From NCBI GenBank assembly GCA_022605405.1, contig JABYQQ010000020.1, positions 62,001 to 126,000 of the forward strand: a DNA stretch of 64,000 nucleotides, read 5' to 3'. The notes beneath the pieces are model-generated. The model was not told where the DNA came from and made no database searches. It saw only the letters and a list, made by a program, of their open reading frames with translations. Shown here piece by piece: positions 32,995 to 42,495 of this stretch (positions are counted from its first letter, which is position 1; the number at the start of each line of letters is the position of its first letter). This DNA comes from Earliella scabrosa (taxonomy: Eukaryota > Basidiomycota > Agaricomycetes > Polyporales > Polyporaceae). A program made the translations under genes and the position numbers.

Positions 32995-34674
32995 TCAATG
33001 CGAGTTCGACCCTGAATGGCGCGACTGCCGTGCATGAGATACCGGCCGCGCGGAAGGCACATGCGACGGCGGCGATGTTGCTCTCGTCGCCTGGTGGTGC
33101 TGTGCGGCATGGACAGCAGGAGGAGGCGAGGGTAATAGGCCCGGAGGAGGGCCTGCCATCATGAACACCGGCACGGCCTGGTGTACCTCGGGCGATGACA
33201 TGGAAGAAGACGACGAGCCCGTACCGTGCAGCGGCGCGGTCATCGGCGACTGGTAGACATAGAGCGGCTGTGGAGGCGTGAAGTAGTAGCTGTAGGACAT
33301 CACGTGCTGGCCCTGGCCGTGTGAGGACGCTCCAGGCGACGGGAATAAGCCAGGAGAGGTCATGTAGCTCAGCGGTGTACGCCCGTCAGGTTGCTGCACG
33401 CGCGCGGTAGAGCGGACGCTCCCAGTCGTCCCCCCATCCTCGCTCCGCAGCCGGAGCGTGGCCGTGCGCCCGGACCCCGGCGCGGGCGCGGGCGCGAGGA
33501 GGTCAATGTCCTGGAGCTTGTTGATCGAGTACCACGAGCCCTTCGGCTTCGCCTTCCCGGTGTGTGCCCGGCTCGACTTTGCGGGGACGTAGTCGACCGC
33601 CACGCGCTCCGACGTCCATGGGAGGTCCTTGAGCTCGCGGAAGAACTTGCGCACACGCGTGACGTGCACGCTGAACGAGTCGTCTGGGGGCGCGAACCGG
33701 ATGGGCGAGTCCATCTTCGCATAGTCGCTCGCAGGCAGGGGTTCGACCGCCACCGCCTCTGGGGGCTGGAAGCGCGGGCTGTTCGGGACGCTGAGAATCG
33801 GTGGAGCGGATGCACCACTACGGCGCGGCGAGGGTTGCTGGCTCAGGCGCTGCAGGCTGCTTTGTCCCACGGGGTCCCCATAGGGAACCTCTGTCGGGGG
33901 TTTGGATGCGATTGGCATGTCCATGCCCTGCACGTATTGTACGCTCTCCGGATGTTGGATGGAGGTTCCTGGTTCCTCGTAGGAAGGGAGGAAATGTGAA
34001 GGACCCGTCTCGAGTTCGGTGCCAGGCGCGCCCTTCCGGGTCGCCTTGCGGTCGTAGAAGTGGCTCTTGACGACGGCCTTAGGAATCTTGCGCAAGCCGG
34101 CTATGAACCCTCCCACAAAGGTCTTCCCACCTTTCGGCTTCGTCTCCTGCAGCGTCTCCTGAAGCAGCTCCTGCTCTTGCGGGATAACTGGGTAGGGTGG
34201 GTACGGGGCGTTCTCGTACACCACCTGTTGCTCCGGGCTGGGTCGCGGATGGTGCCAAGCAGGGTTGTACTCCTCACCGTTCACGCTCTGCCCAATCGAC
34301 ATGGTCTCCTCTTCCCACTCGCGCTCATCTCGAGATTCTGATGTAAATCCAACGGTGTAGGTCTCCGGTTGCGGGTCTGGACCAAGTTCTGAGGGAGATG
34401 GGTGATGGGGCTGGAAGTCGGACATGCCGCGGGAAGGGGCGGGCGAAACTGGACGTGTAGGGACAGGGAGAGGGCGCGAGGAACCCGACGAGGGCGGTCG
34501 CGCGTAGGTCGGGGGCGATAGGAAGTTATTGCCATTCGAGACCCAGCTCGGATTGCTGGGGCGGCTGTAACGTGGAGCACGACGAGCCCCATACGCGCCG
34601 CTTTGTCGACCGAACTGGGAGTCGGGATAGAGACTGCCGGTGTCTCTGTACTGGCCTTCATTGTAGTCCGACAT
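32995..34674 (-). CDS. 559-residue low-complexity protein of unknown function
   Basis: One uninterrupted exon, unusual for this window. Rich in Pro, Ser, Gln and Tyr with repeated PSP and RPVSP segments, so mostly disordered. Two segments look conserved and folded: a basic patch (GGFIAGLRKIPKAVVKSHFY) near residue 190, and VRKFFRELKDLPWTSERVAV near residue 345, which could form helices. No signal peptide or membrane span. Codon use is strongly C/G-ending, supporting a real gene. I recognise no domain; the composition suggests a scaffold or adaptor protein in the cytoplasm. Confidence 0.75.
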   Translation of the reverse strand: MSDYNEGQYRDTGSLYPDSQFGRQSGAYGARRAPRYSRPSNPSWVSNGNNFLSPPTYARPPSSGSSRPLPVPTRPVSPAPSRGMSDFQPHHPSPSELGPDPQPETYTVGFTSESRDEREWEEETMSIGQSVNGEEYNPAWHHPRPSPEQQVVYENAPYPPYPVIPQEQELLQETLQETKPKGGKTFVGGFIAGLRKIPKAVVKSHFYDRKATRKGAPGTELETGPSHFLPSYEEPGTSIQHPESVQYVQGMDMPIASKPPTEVPYGDPVGQSSLQRLSQQPSPRRSGASAPPILSVPNSPRFQPPEAVAVEPLPASDYAKMDSPIRFAPPDDSFSVHVTRVRKFFRELKDLPWTSERVAVDYVPAKSSRAHTGKAKPKGSWYSINKLQDIDLLAPAPAPGSGRTATLRLRSEDGGTTGSVRSTARVQQPDGRTPLSYMTSPGLFPSPGASSHGQGQHVMSYSYYFTPPQPLYVYQSPMTAPLHGTGSSSSSMSSPEVHQAVPVFMMAGPPPGLLPSPPPAVHAAQHHQATRATSPPSHVPSARPVSHARQSRHSGSNSH

Positions 34675-35044
34675 GGCAAGTGAGAGAGAAATGTCCTAGT
34701 GGTGGAGAAGAGTAGTGAGCATGCGAGACTCTAAAGAGTCCACGCGCAGCGCGAGCTCCACGAGGGCACAACGAGGCGAGCAATTTCTGGAACAGGATCC
34801 GAGACTCACCTACATATCTCACATCTCATACTTAGGTTCATTATGTCGCTGCATGCGTGGGTTGGCTCGCCGCTGGCAGTGCAAGACGCAAGATCGCCTC
34901 GAGGCGCATTCCGAGCGCATTCAGTCGAGAACATGAGCACGAAATGAGAGGGCCACAGTGATTTAGACTGATAGTAGAAAGTGCGAGACCTTTCCTTTCA
35001 GAGGAGTTGCTCTGTGGATGCAACTGTAGTGCTTCTGGGCTTAT

Positions 35045-35144
35045 GGCCCAATGGTCTAGTAGTATGATACGCGCTTCGGGTGTAATCCCGGCACTCCAGG
35101 TGCCCAAATGCGCGGGGTCCCGGGTTCAATTCCCGGTTGGGCCC
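35045..35144 (+). tRNA. tRNA-Pro(CGG) with a 28-nt intron
   Basis: Acceptor arm GGCCCAA pairs with TTGGGCC at 35137-35143, followed by discriminator C. The anticodon stem CGCGC pairs with GCGCG and the loop reads TTCGGG plus T, so the anticodon is CGG. A 28-nt intron sits at the canonical site after position 37. The T arm CCGGG TTCAATT CCCGG is intact. The D-arm segment GGTCTAGTAGTATGAT is typical of eukaryotic tRNA-Pro. Confidence 0.93.
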
Positions 35145-35149
35145 TTTTT
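35145..35149 (+). terminator. RNA polymerase III terminator of tRNA-Pro
   Basis: Five T directly after the discriminator base of tRNA-Pro. Confidence 0.8.
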
Positions 35150-35888
35150 GGCAAAATCGCATAGCACTTCCATGCACGTCTCCGCCACGTTGGTAGCAAG
35201 AACAAGAATACGAATGTGATCCACGAGGGTCCACGTCGTCCTAAACCTTGGCTACTGAAACATCTCAAGCCTGCCCAACTCATGCACTGTTACATTCCAA
35301 CTAAGGAGTCTCGTAAGTATTAGCTTACCATCAAACTCGACAAGCGCCTTACTGCAATGTCCATTTTGATACGGAATTCGCGTTTTCGTGCGCACGCCCG
35401 CGCCCGCGCTTGATCCAGCGTCTGGAGGACTCGGATCCCGGGCCTCGAGGACCGAGCGCCCTTAGGGTCACGCGGTGACATCCAGTCACTTCTTGTGACC
35501 CCGTGTTCCTCTCTTATAACAGGACGACTCAGCAAGATGTTGTGCGCGCATTTATACGGAGCATAAGCAAGCATTTTTGCAGGGCTTCCGAGCCTCTAAT
35601 GTGGGCTCCTCGTGCCAATGCAGAGATGTGTGACCAGTCACCACTTCTCGGAGTCGGCTTCTTGTAAGTCTCCGGTTGACCGGTACAGCCACATGAGCGG
35701 GTAGCGCTCGCGCGCACGCAAAACGAGATTCCGTATCATTCTGAACATTGCAGTAACCGAGCGATCTCGCCTTGTTCTCCTTCCATCACCTCTGGTTGTT
35801 CTCACAAACTGTAGCAACCCTCTGGTGTGTACGTGAAGTGTTGTTGACTCGCGAGGTTAACGGACGCGTTGCATAGTATTGGCACACT
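35150..35888. other. intergenic region between tRNA-Pro and MYND copy D
   Basis: About 740 bases with no recognised gene. The last part should be the promoter of the MYND gene starting at 35889. Confidence 0.45.
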
Positions 35889-37274
35889 ATGCCTCAGACT
35901 CGATGCCGACCGAAGAACAAAGACTCAAAGCCGGACTGTGGCGAGTCGGGCACAGGGCGGGAGCCGATTCGAACTATGCACGTTGAAGTCCGACGCGTGG
36001 ACGACGACATGCCGTTCTTCGACAGAATGGCAGAGTACAGCAGCATCAAGTTGAACTGTTGCTACCCGTACAACGACCGGCCGGACAACCACGAATATCT
36101 GCGCGAGTGCTCGAGGTTCCTCGAGGAGCATCCGAGCAAAGTTGTCTCCCGCGATGTTGACAGACACGATCCAGGAGCAATCCTCGAGGTCGGTTTTCGG
36201 TGCGTGGAGAATTGGTCTCTCTCGCTCTTCCCCGACTCACCCCTATCGTCATTGTTATGCTAGCTACCTGAGCGGCTGTGGCGTGCGTAAACCGAGCATA
36301 CAAGGCGCGCTTTACATGTTCGACATGCTCACGGACGAGTTCGCTTCCGGGCCCAACTACATCGGTAACACCGCACTCGCCGACATTCGCGCGAAAGCGC
36401 ACTCCGGAGCCGCGCAGGCGTACTGGGATGAGTGGTGTATCGACACGGACGAGCAGCGCGCCGAGAACCATGCCGAGCTTCATCGCTTCCAGCGCCCATT
36501 CAACCCTGCTGGCGAGCTCCCGTACGCTTCCTTGGTCTTCGCAGCTGTGCACGCGACGCACGCCATCGAGCTCGGACTCGTGAGCGCTGCCGTCCTCTGG
36601 GTCGGCCGGGGCGTCAAGAACGTCGTCGAGCGCGTCGGAGGCGACACGGACAAAATCCTCCAGTTCAGGCCACTGTGGGACGTGCTGCGCAGGCGCGACG
36701 AAGAGTGCGTTTCCGAGGAGCGAAGGCGCCGGGCGAAGGTCGCGAAGGGGGCAAACGCGTACGTCTGCGCCGCGGAGGGCTGCAAGGTCGAGGGGTTGCA
36801 CAAGTCTGCGCTCAGGGCGTGCGGCGGTAGGTGTCCGCCCGACCTGAAGCCGCACTACTGCAGCAAAGAGTGCCAGAAGCGGGTGAGTACCGAGGTCTCC
36901 AGTTACCAGTCAAATGCGTGCTGTGTGGTCTGACGCTCGTTCGTCGGCACGTACAGGACTGGCTGCTGCACAAGCGTGTTTGCAAGCCAGAGAGCCAAGG
37001 TGCCAACCCTCGCGTGAACGATGATGATGAACGGAATGCTGCCTTTCTGGATATGCTCATGCAATTGAACGAGGACGTGGCACCGGAGGGCGCAAAGGAC
37101 GACGTCGAGCTCGGTGGCGAATGGATCGAGGGCGAGACTCATGTCGGCCCCGAACGCGTCGTTGAAGTTCCGGGCACGAGTCTTGGCGGGAAGGTCCGTC
37201 TCGTCTCGAGAACACTGCTTCCAACGGAGCTCAGGAAGATGCGTGAAGAGATACGAAGGTTTGATTCGGGATAG
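35889..37274 (+). CDS. MYND zinc-finger protein, copy D (dispersed)
   Basis: Fourth member of the family at 9.2-17.3 kb, with the same three-exon plan at 35889-36199, 36264-36882 and 36957-37274. The N-terminal block is diverged (KLNCCYPYNDRPDNHEYL). The middle block is LVFAAVHATHAIELGLVSAA. The finger is complete: YVCAAEGCKVEGLHKSALRA, CGGRC, HYCSKECQ and DWLLHKRVC. The tail block ends ELRKMREEIRRFDSG, matching the frame seen after the G run of copy C. Its tail is short and lacks an acidic end. Located about 18 kb from the cluster, so it moved or diverged early. Confidence 0.8.
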
Positions 37275-38094
37275 AGAGAGAACTGACACTTATCGGACTT
37301 TGTACAGTAGTGTAACCATATCGGAATGCGGGTGCGACAGCGATGTCAAACTCGCACCGCGGCCTAATTTGTCCAGTTCCGCCCTGCAGTGCGTTGTTGC
37401 AGAACTCAGGCGCCCAGTCCTCGTCGGCTTCATCTTCCTCGCCCGACACGCAGTGTCAGCAATCTCGCCGCCGCAAGTAGGCCATCGCGCGACGTGCGCA
37501 GAACGTCTGAACAAATCGTGCATGACGATTGCTCCGCCCCCCCAGGAATTACTAGCATTCCTCTCGCGTCAATCTACTCACTGCTCCCCTCACCCCAACG
37601 TATGGCCGGTTGTGGTACACGCACATCTCAGTCAGCAAATTATTCATCTTGGCAACCCTTATGCAGTCCTCGAGGAGATCCCACGGCGAGCCTGTCTAAC
37701 TTATGTCAAGCCAAGACATGGTTGTGACTCCTTTGCGCGCTATGCGGGTCCGACTTGCCCCGCTGCTTGCGTCTTTCGGTTAGTCGCCTGGGCGGCTCTC
37801 ACTCGTATAGTCAATCATTGGGGTGTGCTTAACAATCTCATGCCGTGCCTATCGGACCCCAAAGTACCGGAGCAGAGGTCTCTCGCGGTGCATTAGCAGA
37901 TGTTGGAGATGTGCATGATGCAAAGACTGACTGGGGCCCAATGGTCGTCCTATGTTCATGGCAGGTGTGCCGCATAGACCCAATAGAGGGGAATATAAGG
38001 GGAGTCCTTAACCTACCTCCTTCAAAAGGCAGAGTCTCCACCGTACTCAGCATTCCACGGCTACACAACTCATTCTCCAAACTCCACTTCCGAG
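37275..38094. other. intergenic region upstream of GST copy 2
   Basis: About 820 bases with no recognised gene; the end should hold the promoter of the glutathione transferase. Confidence 0.45.
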
Positions 38095-38927
38095 ATGGTC
38101 CTGAAACTCTACGGTCTTGCTCGTGCGACTTGCGCTAAGCGCGTCCGCGTCGTCCTCGAGGAGTTGAACGTCCAATACGAGTTCATCGTAGTGGACATCC
38201 TCAAAGGCGAGCAGCACGACCCGGAGTACAAGAAGATACAGCCTTTCGGCCAGATCCCGTACATCGACGATGACGGATTCGTGCTCTTCGAGAGTCGCGC
38301 CATTTGCCGCTACATCGCGCTCAAGTACGGCGGCATCGGGAAGCTCATTCCGGACCCGTCCGATATTCAGAAGACGGCGTTGTTCGAACAAGCGGCGAGC
38401 ATAGAGACGAGCAACTTTGATCCGGGTGCGTCAGGACTGGCTTACGAAAACATCTTCCAGAGGTGAGCGTGGTCTGACCCGGTCACTGGATAGCTGTAAG
38501 TACTCACACACGTCTACATCCTCGTAGACTTTATGGTCGAGAGCCCAACGAACTTGCTGTTCAACATTACAAGGCGGCTCTTGAAGGAAAGCTCGAAGGG
38601 TATGAAGCATTGTTGGCCAAGTCAAAGTACGTCGCCGGGAACGTGAGCAGTCATCTCCTGATGTGTAGCATGGGGCCATGCTGATATTTTGGTTATTGTG
38701 ATCAATAGGAAAGAACACTCATTGATCTGTTCCATCTCCCGTATGGCGCTCTCTTGAAGGAGCAAGGCTACGACTATCTCGAGTCAGAAAGGTACCCCAA
38801 CATCGCTAGGTTAGATGATAGCCATTTATTTGATTTGCGGGGACTGACCATAACTATATCACATGTCAGATGGTGGACGGACATCTCTTCGAGGCCGACA
38901 TGGGAGAAGGTGAACTTCGTCATGTAG
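38095..38927 (+). CDS. phi-class glutathione S-transferase, copy 2
   Basis: Four exons: 38095-38462, 38528-38642, 38709-38809 and 38870-38927, with introns at the same codons as copy 1. The N-terminal domain reads MVLKLYGLARATCAKRVRVV, then a standard linker (DILKGEQHDPEYKKIQPFGQ), IPYIDDDGFVLFESRAICRY and KYGGIGKLIPDPSDIQ. The helical domain has TLIDLFHLPYGALLKEQGYD and ARWWTDISSRPTWEKV. About 213 residues, normal for the class. All donors are GT. The usual phi catalytic Ser region reads RATCAKR here, so Thr or Cys at that place may serve as the active residue. Cytosolic detoxification role inferred from the family. Confidence 0.9.
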
Positions 38928-39258
38928 CGTACATCCCTCAGGCGGCCCCAAGGAAGTATTAGCGAGATCGGCCCGATAGCTCCCCACTCAGACTCAATAG
39001 ATCATACACACCCATACCACTGCACACTTGGACCCGTGCGAATGATTTGGTAAATACTCAGGATGAACATCCGCATGACCACAGCTATTACTGAGACCAA
39101 GTTGCATCACAACGGGAGCCAGAGCAGCGTATCCTATCGTAATTGAAGGAGGCGACGAGCAAATCTATTTGACCATCGCCTCCTTCGAAGGAGTTCTACA
39201 CCTCGAAACCCAGCGAACGACCAGAGTACCCTGTTTCTGGGTCAGTGACAACCCGTGG

Positions 39259-39893
39259 TTAAACTCTCAAGGTAGATTCGACGTCAGCATGGTAAGCTCC
39301 GCCACTCTCTGCGACGTAGTACATCGCAACCAGGCTCAGCTTGTCAACGTCGAATATCTGTGTGAGCGGGATATCTCCTTCTGTGCGGCCTTCCCAGCCC
39401 TTGAACACAAAAGTAAGCGAGTTGGTTCAAGGTTTGGTTCAATGTATCATTTCATGCCTACCTTCAGAGCTTCGACGCACTCCTTGGCGAACTCGATTGC
39501 AAGCTCGCCGATACAGTTGCAGTTCTCCCTGGGAAGACGCTTTGACACAACGATCTCTGGGTTCTTGTGTCCCGGCCACTGTGGTACGAACATTCAGCCT
39601 GCGTATTCCGAGGAACTCGTCAGAGATGGACTCACCGTAATGCTCAACCTGATGACGATGTGCGGAACAGCCGCATCACGGACGACCAGCTCATCGAAGT
39701 TCGAGATTATCCGCCTCAGCTGTTGCGGAGTATCCAAGAGAAGAGTGGTGAGTGGCACTCCTTCTGGTCTTGGTTGGCCTAGGGTCACGGAGCTTGAGCT
39801 TCGTCTCGCGCTCGCGTCACCAGTGAAGATCGGTGTCCGGGGCCGTTGCTGAGGAAGGTTCAGATAAGGCTTGACTTCTTGCTTCTGGACCAT
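39259..39893 (-). CDS. hypothetical protein of about 170 residues
   Basis: Three exons. Exon 1 from 39893 begins MVQKQEVKPYLNLPQQRP and continues VPLTTLLLDTPQQLRRIISN and VVRDAAVPHIVIRLSIT. A GTGAGT/CCACAG intron leads to WPGHKNPEIVVSKRLPRE, CNCIGELAIEFAKECVEALK. A GTAGGC/TTCAAG intron leads to GWEGRTEGDIPLTQIFDVDK and a stop at 39259. Both introns keep phase. A TATA-like element lies 62-72 bases upstream of the start. I recognise no family and see no signal peptide. The two close Cys residues (NCNC) are not enough to propose a metal site. Confidence 0.6.
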
Positions 39894-39954
39894 GTTGAAG
39901 TTGGGGCGAGAGCAGTACTTGTGTGTGGCAGCGTGAAGGAGACCACCGTCCTAT

Positions 39955-39965
39955 GAATATATATC
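39955..39965 (-). promoter_or_regulatory. TATA-like element
   Basis: Minus strand GATATATATTC, 62-72 bases upstream of the ATG at 39893, a normal distance for a fungal core promoter. Confidence 0.5.
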
Positions 39966-41245
39966 AAACGGACAAAGCGACAGGTAGGCGAATCGCTTTG
40001 TTTAGCTTTTGCGGTGTAAGTTCCAGTGGACGCTTTCTCACTAATGCGTGATGCGAAAGCAGCCCATGTACGCTTACCTCGCTTTGCGTGAACGAGCCTC
40101 AGCAATCCCTTGACTTTCCTAGAGTTCAGAAATATTGATAGGAAGACCTACTTCAGTTCAGTGTCTTTCACGATATTGAGCGCACCGAGTACTAAACGAG
40201 TGGCATCAGCGCTTTGAGCTCACTTCATGATCGGGAGGGAGTGAGAATTGGAGTGCGTCCGCCGATGAGCATGACGTGAAACATTTTCACCATATGAACT
40301 GCTCATCGACGGCTACTCTAAGACTCTCGCCGACGAACGTCGAAGACTGATGCTTCACCTGTAGAGTGGCAACCGTCGCAGTCGAGCGATTGTCTCATGA
40401 AACCCGAAGAACATACTCTGGTGCCAAGGTGAATTTAGCATGACTCATGTATCGTCCAAGAACATCGCAGCCGTGAAAAGTACTCACCGCCCCCCCTCTT
40501 CTTCAGCGTGCGTGCTCCATGGCCATCTATACTTGACCTGGGTGATCGTCGTTGGCTCATGTGGTCCGAAGCTAGGGAGGCATCCGACCTATTCGCAGGA
40601 TGAGTGTTGCTTTATAGTTCAAGAGAAGGACATCCGTTCGGTAGGGGGAGCAGTTCGAGAACATCGGTGCTGCGCACGGGACCTCTGTCGAGTATACTCG
40701 ACATTCGCGGGGAATGATATGACTACGGCCTAGATGTGTACTTATTTTCAGACGTAAGGAGTGTCCAAATCTGTGAGCCTGCAATGTTCCTGACTCACGA
40801 GGACGGGCCGGGATAGCAAAGTCGTTTGCTAGTACGGTTGGGGTGTTTCTGCACGGCAGGTATGTCAGTCTACAGCATGAGCCCGCTGGGTACCGGATAG
40901 TACTCGTACAAGCTTGTCTGTGTACTTGCTGCCTGTGAATATCCACAAATGCTGGAAACGGGATGTGGGGCATACCAACGACGTATGAGGAGACTGGGGT
41001 GTTCATTATGATGTATATTGAGCACGAACGAGCTCACCTATGTCAGAGCGCACTCTCACGTCTGTCGGGCGGTTTCTCCGTGCCCCTGGTCTGAATGTAG
41101 CCGAAGCAGACCCTGGAGAGCGGAGAAGGCGGAGACTGTTTCCTTCGGCGCGTGTTGTCTAGGTCCGCTCATCACTGTGGAGCATCCTGCGTAGAGGCGC
41201 GTTCAGCTAGTACAAAACATCCTTGGACATCGGCAAGGCTATCGG
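39966..41245. other. intergenic region of about 1.3 kb
   Basis: No gene I can defend. A minus-strand frame at 40572-41006 contains a segment (TPTVLANDFAIPARP) flanked by possible splice sites and could be a decayed gene, but no motif supports it. Confidence 0.4.
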
Positions 41246-41251
41246 TATAAG
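41246..41251 (+). promoter_or_regulatory. TATA box of the secreted-protein gene
   Basis: TATAAG, 88-93 bases upstream of the ATG at 41339 and in the right orientation. Confidence 0.45.
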
Positions 41252-41338
41252 AGTCACGGTGAGTACGCTGAAAACCTCAGGGCAACAATCCTCTGCTCAC
41301 CGTCACAAACATATCGCACTACCCACAATCATCATATC

Positions 41339-41782
41339 ATGTTCCACCCCATCGCCGCCCTCACCCTCGCCTTCCTCCCGCTCGCGGTACGCGCAACCCC
41401 TCTCTTTGCCGACGCCGCCTTCGTAGTCTCGAAGTTCCCGGTCTCCGACATCGTCCTCACGCCCACCCCGGGTAACCTCACACTCGAGGCGCTCGGCCTC
41501 CACTCGAACGCGACCGTCCCGTCCGTCCTCATCACCTGCACGGAGGCAAACTGTGGCGGGAACTGCGACTTCACGGGGCTCCCGACGGCGTTCAACACGT
41601 GCGAGGGCCTCCCCGTGTTCAACTCGGTGGCCGTGAGCCAGCAGTTCAACGAGGCGCTGGCGTACGGCGTGTTCGTGGGACCGAGCGGGTGCGCGTCGTT
41701 TGCGCACTGGCAGATACCGGCCATCAATACGTGCTTCAACATCAACGGAGGGCCGATCCAGGTCTTCGAGATCACTGAGTAG
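41339..41782 (+). CDS. small secreted cysteine-containing protein
   Basis: Single-exon gene of 147 residues. The N-terminus MFHPIAALTLAFLPLAVRA is a clear signal peptide with likely cleavage after VRA. The mature part has six Cys (ITCTEANCGGNC, NTCEGL, SGCASF, INTCFN), enough for three disulphides, and two N-glycosylation sequons (NLT and NAT). It looks like the small secreted proteins common in Agaricomycetes, which may act at the cell surface or on substrates or hosts; the exact family is not recognised. Codon bias is strongly C-ending, which fits high expression. Confidence 0.8.
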   Translation: MFHPIAALTLAFLPLAVRATPLFADAAFVVSKFPVSDIVLTPTPGNLTLEALGLHSNATVPSVLITCTEANCGGNCDFTGLPTAFNTCEGLPVFNSVAVSQQFNEALAYGVFVGPSGCASFAHWQIPAINTCFNINGGPIQVFEITE

Positions 41783-42495
41783 AGTGAGTGTCGCTCGCTG
41801 TAACGAGAAGTAGTGTAGTCCTCAATCAGCTGAAGCACACCTATAGGGGTCCGATACACCTCACCCACAAAGATTATGCATGTTTGATCCTAGCTGACAG
41901 CAATCTGGGAATGTATCGGCATGAGGACAGAGTGAAACGTGGTTGTATAGATATCGCACGGTTCATGGGACTAAAGAAACTTTGAACTGGCGGTTTATCC
42001 AGATAACGAAGATGGTCCTCTCTAAATCCATGGGCATCCGGGATTCCAGCGGTTAGTCTTCGAAGTTGACACTGAGCGAGACTGGGCGAGACACTGAAGA
42101 TTGGGGCCCCGGGGCCGTTGGAGTGCGTTAGCAACTTGAAGCTATCACTAGAGTTTAGTAGTAATGCCTTAGAGTCAGCCTGCTCATCAACTTCAGTCGA
42201 GTTTCAGACGTATAGAAAGAGCAGTACTAACCACGAAGAACTTGAGAACGTTCCGATGATGAAACATTGAAAGTACTACGTTGAAGAGCTGTCACGAAGC
42301 GCCCGTGCCGCGTGTTTCGTATGGGCGCTTCTGTGACGTTATTGTTGAACGTCCACCGCGACACCCACCTCGACCCGCTCTGTTTTTGCTGTCTGGATGC
42401 TTTGCTGACACTTGTATATCTCTGCTTGCTTTCATTGCTAACGACCACGCGTAACTTATCTGTAACTTGGCTTAACTCCGCCTAACGACTACCGC
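41783..42495. other. intergenic region
   Basis: About 710 bases between two plus-strand genes; no gene seen. The last 150 bases should be the promoter of the coiled-coil gene. Confidence 0.5.

Noticed and set aside
39169..39852. 227-codon frame on the plus strand
   Set aside because: It is antisense to the three-exon gene at 39259-39893, which has correct splice sites and a TATA box.
40572..41006. 144-codon minus-strand frame with possible splice sites
   Set aside because: Segments read naturally, but no motif, paralog or promoter supports it; left as a possible decayed gene.
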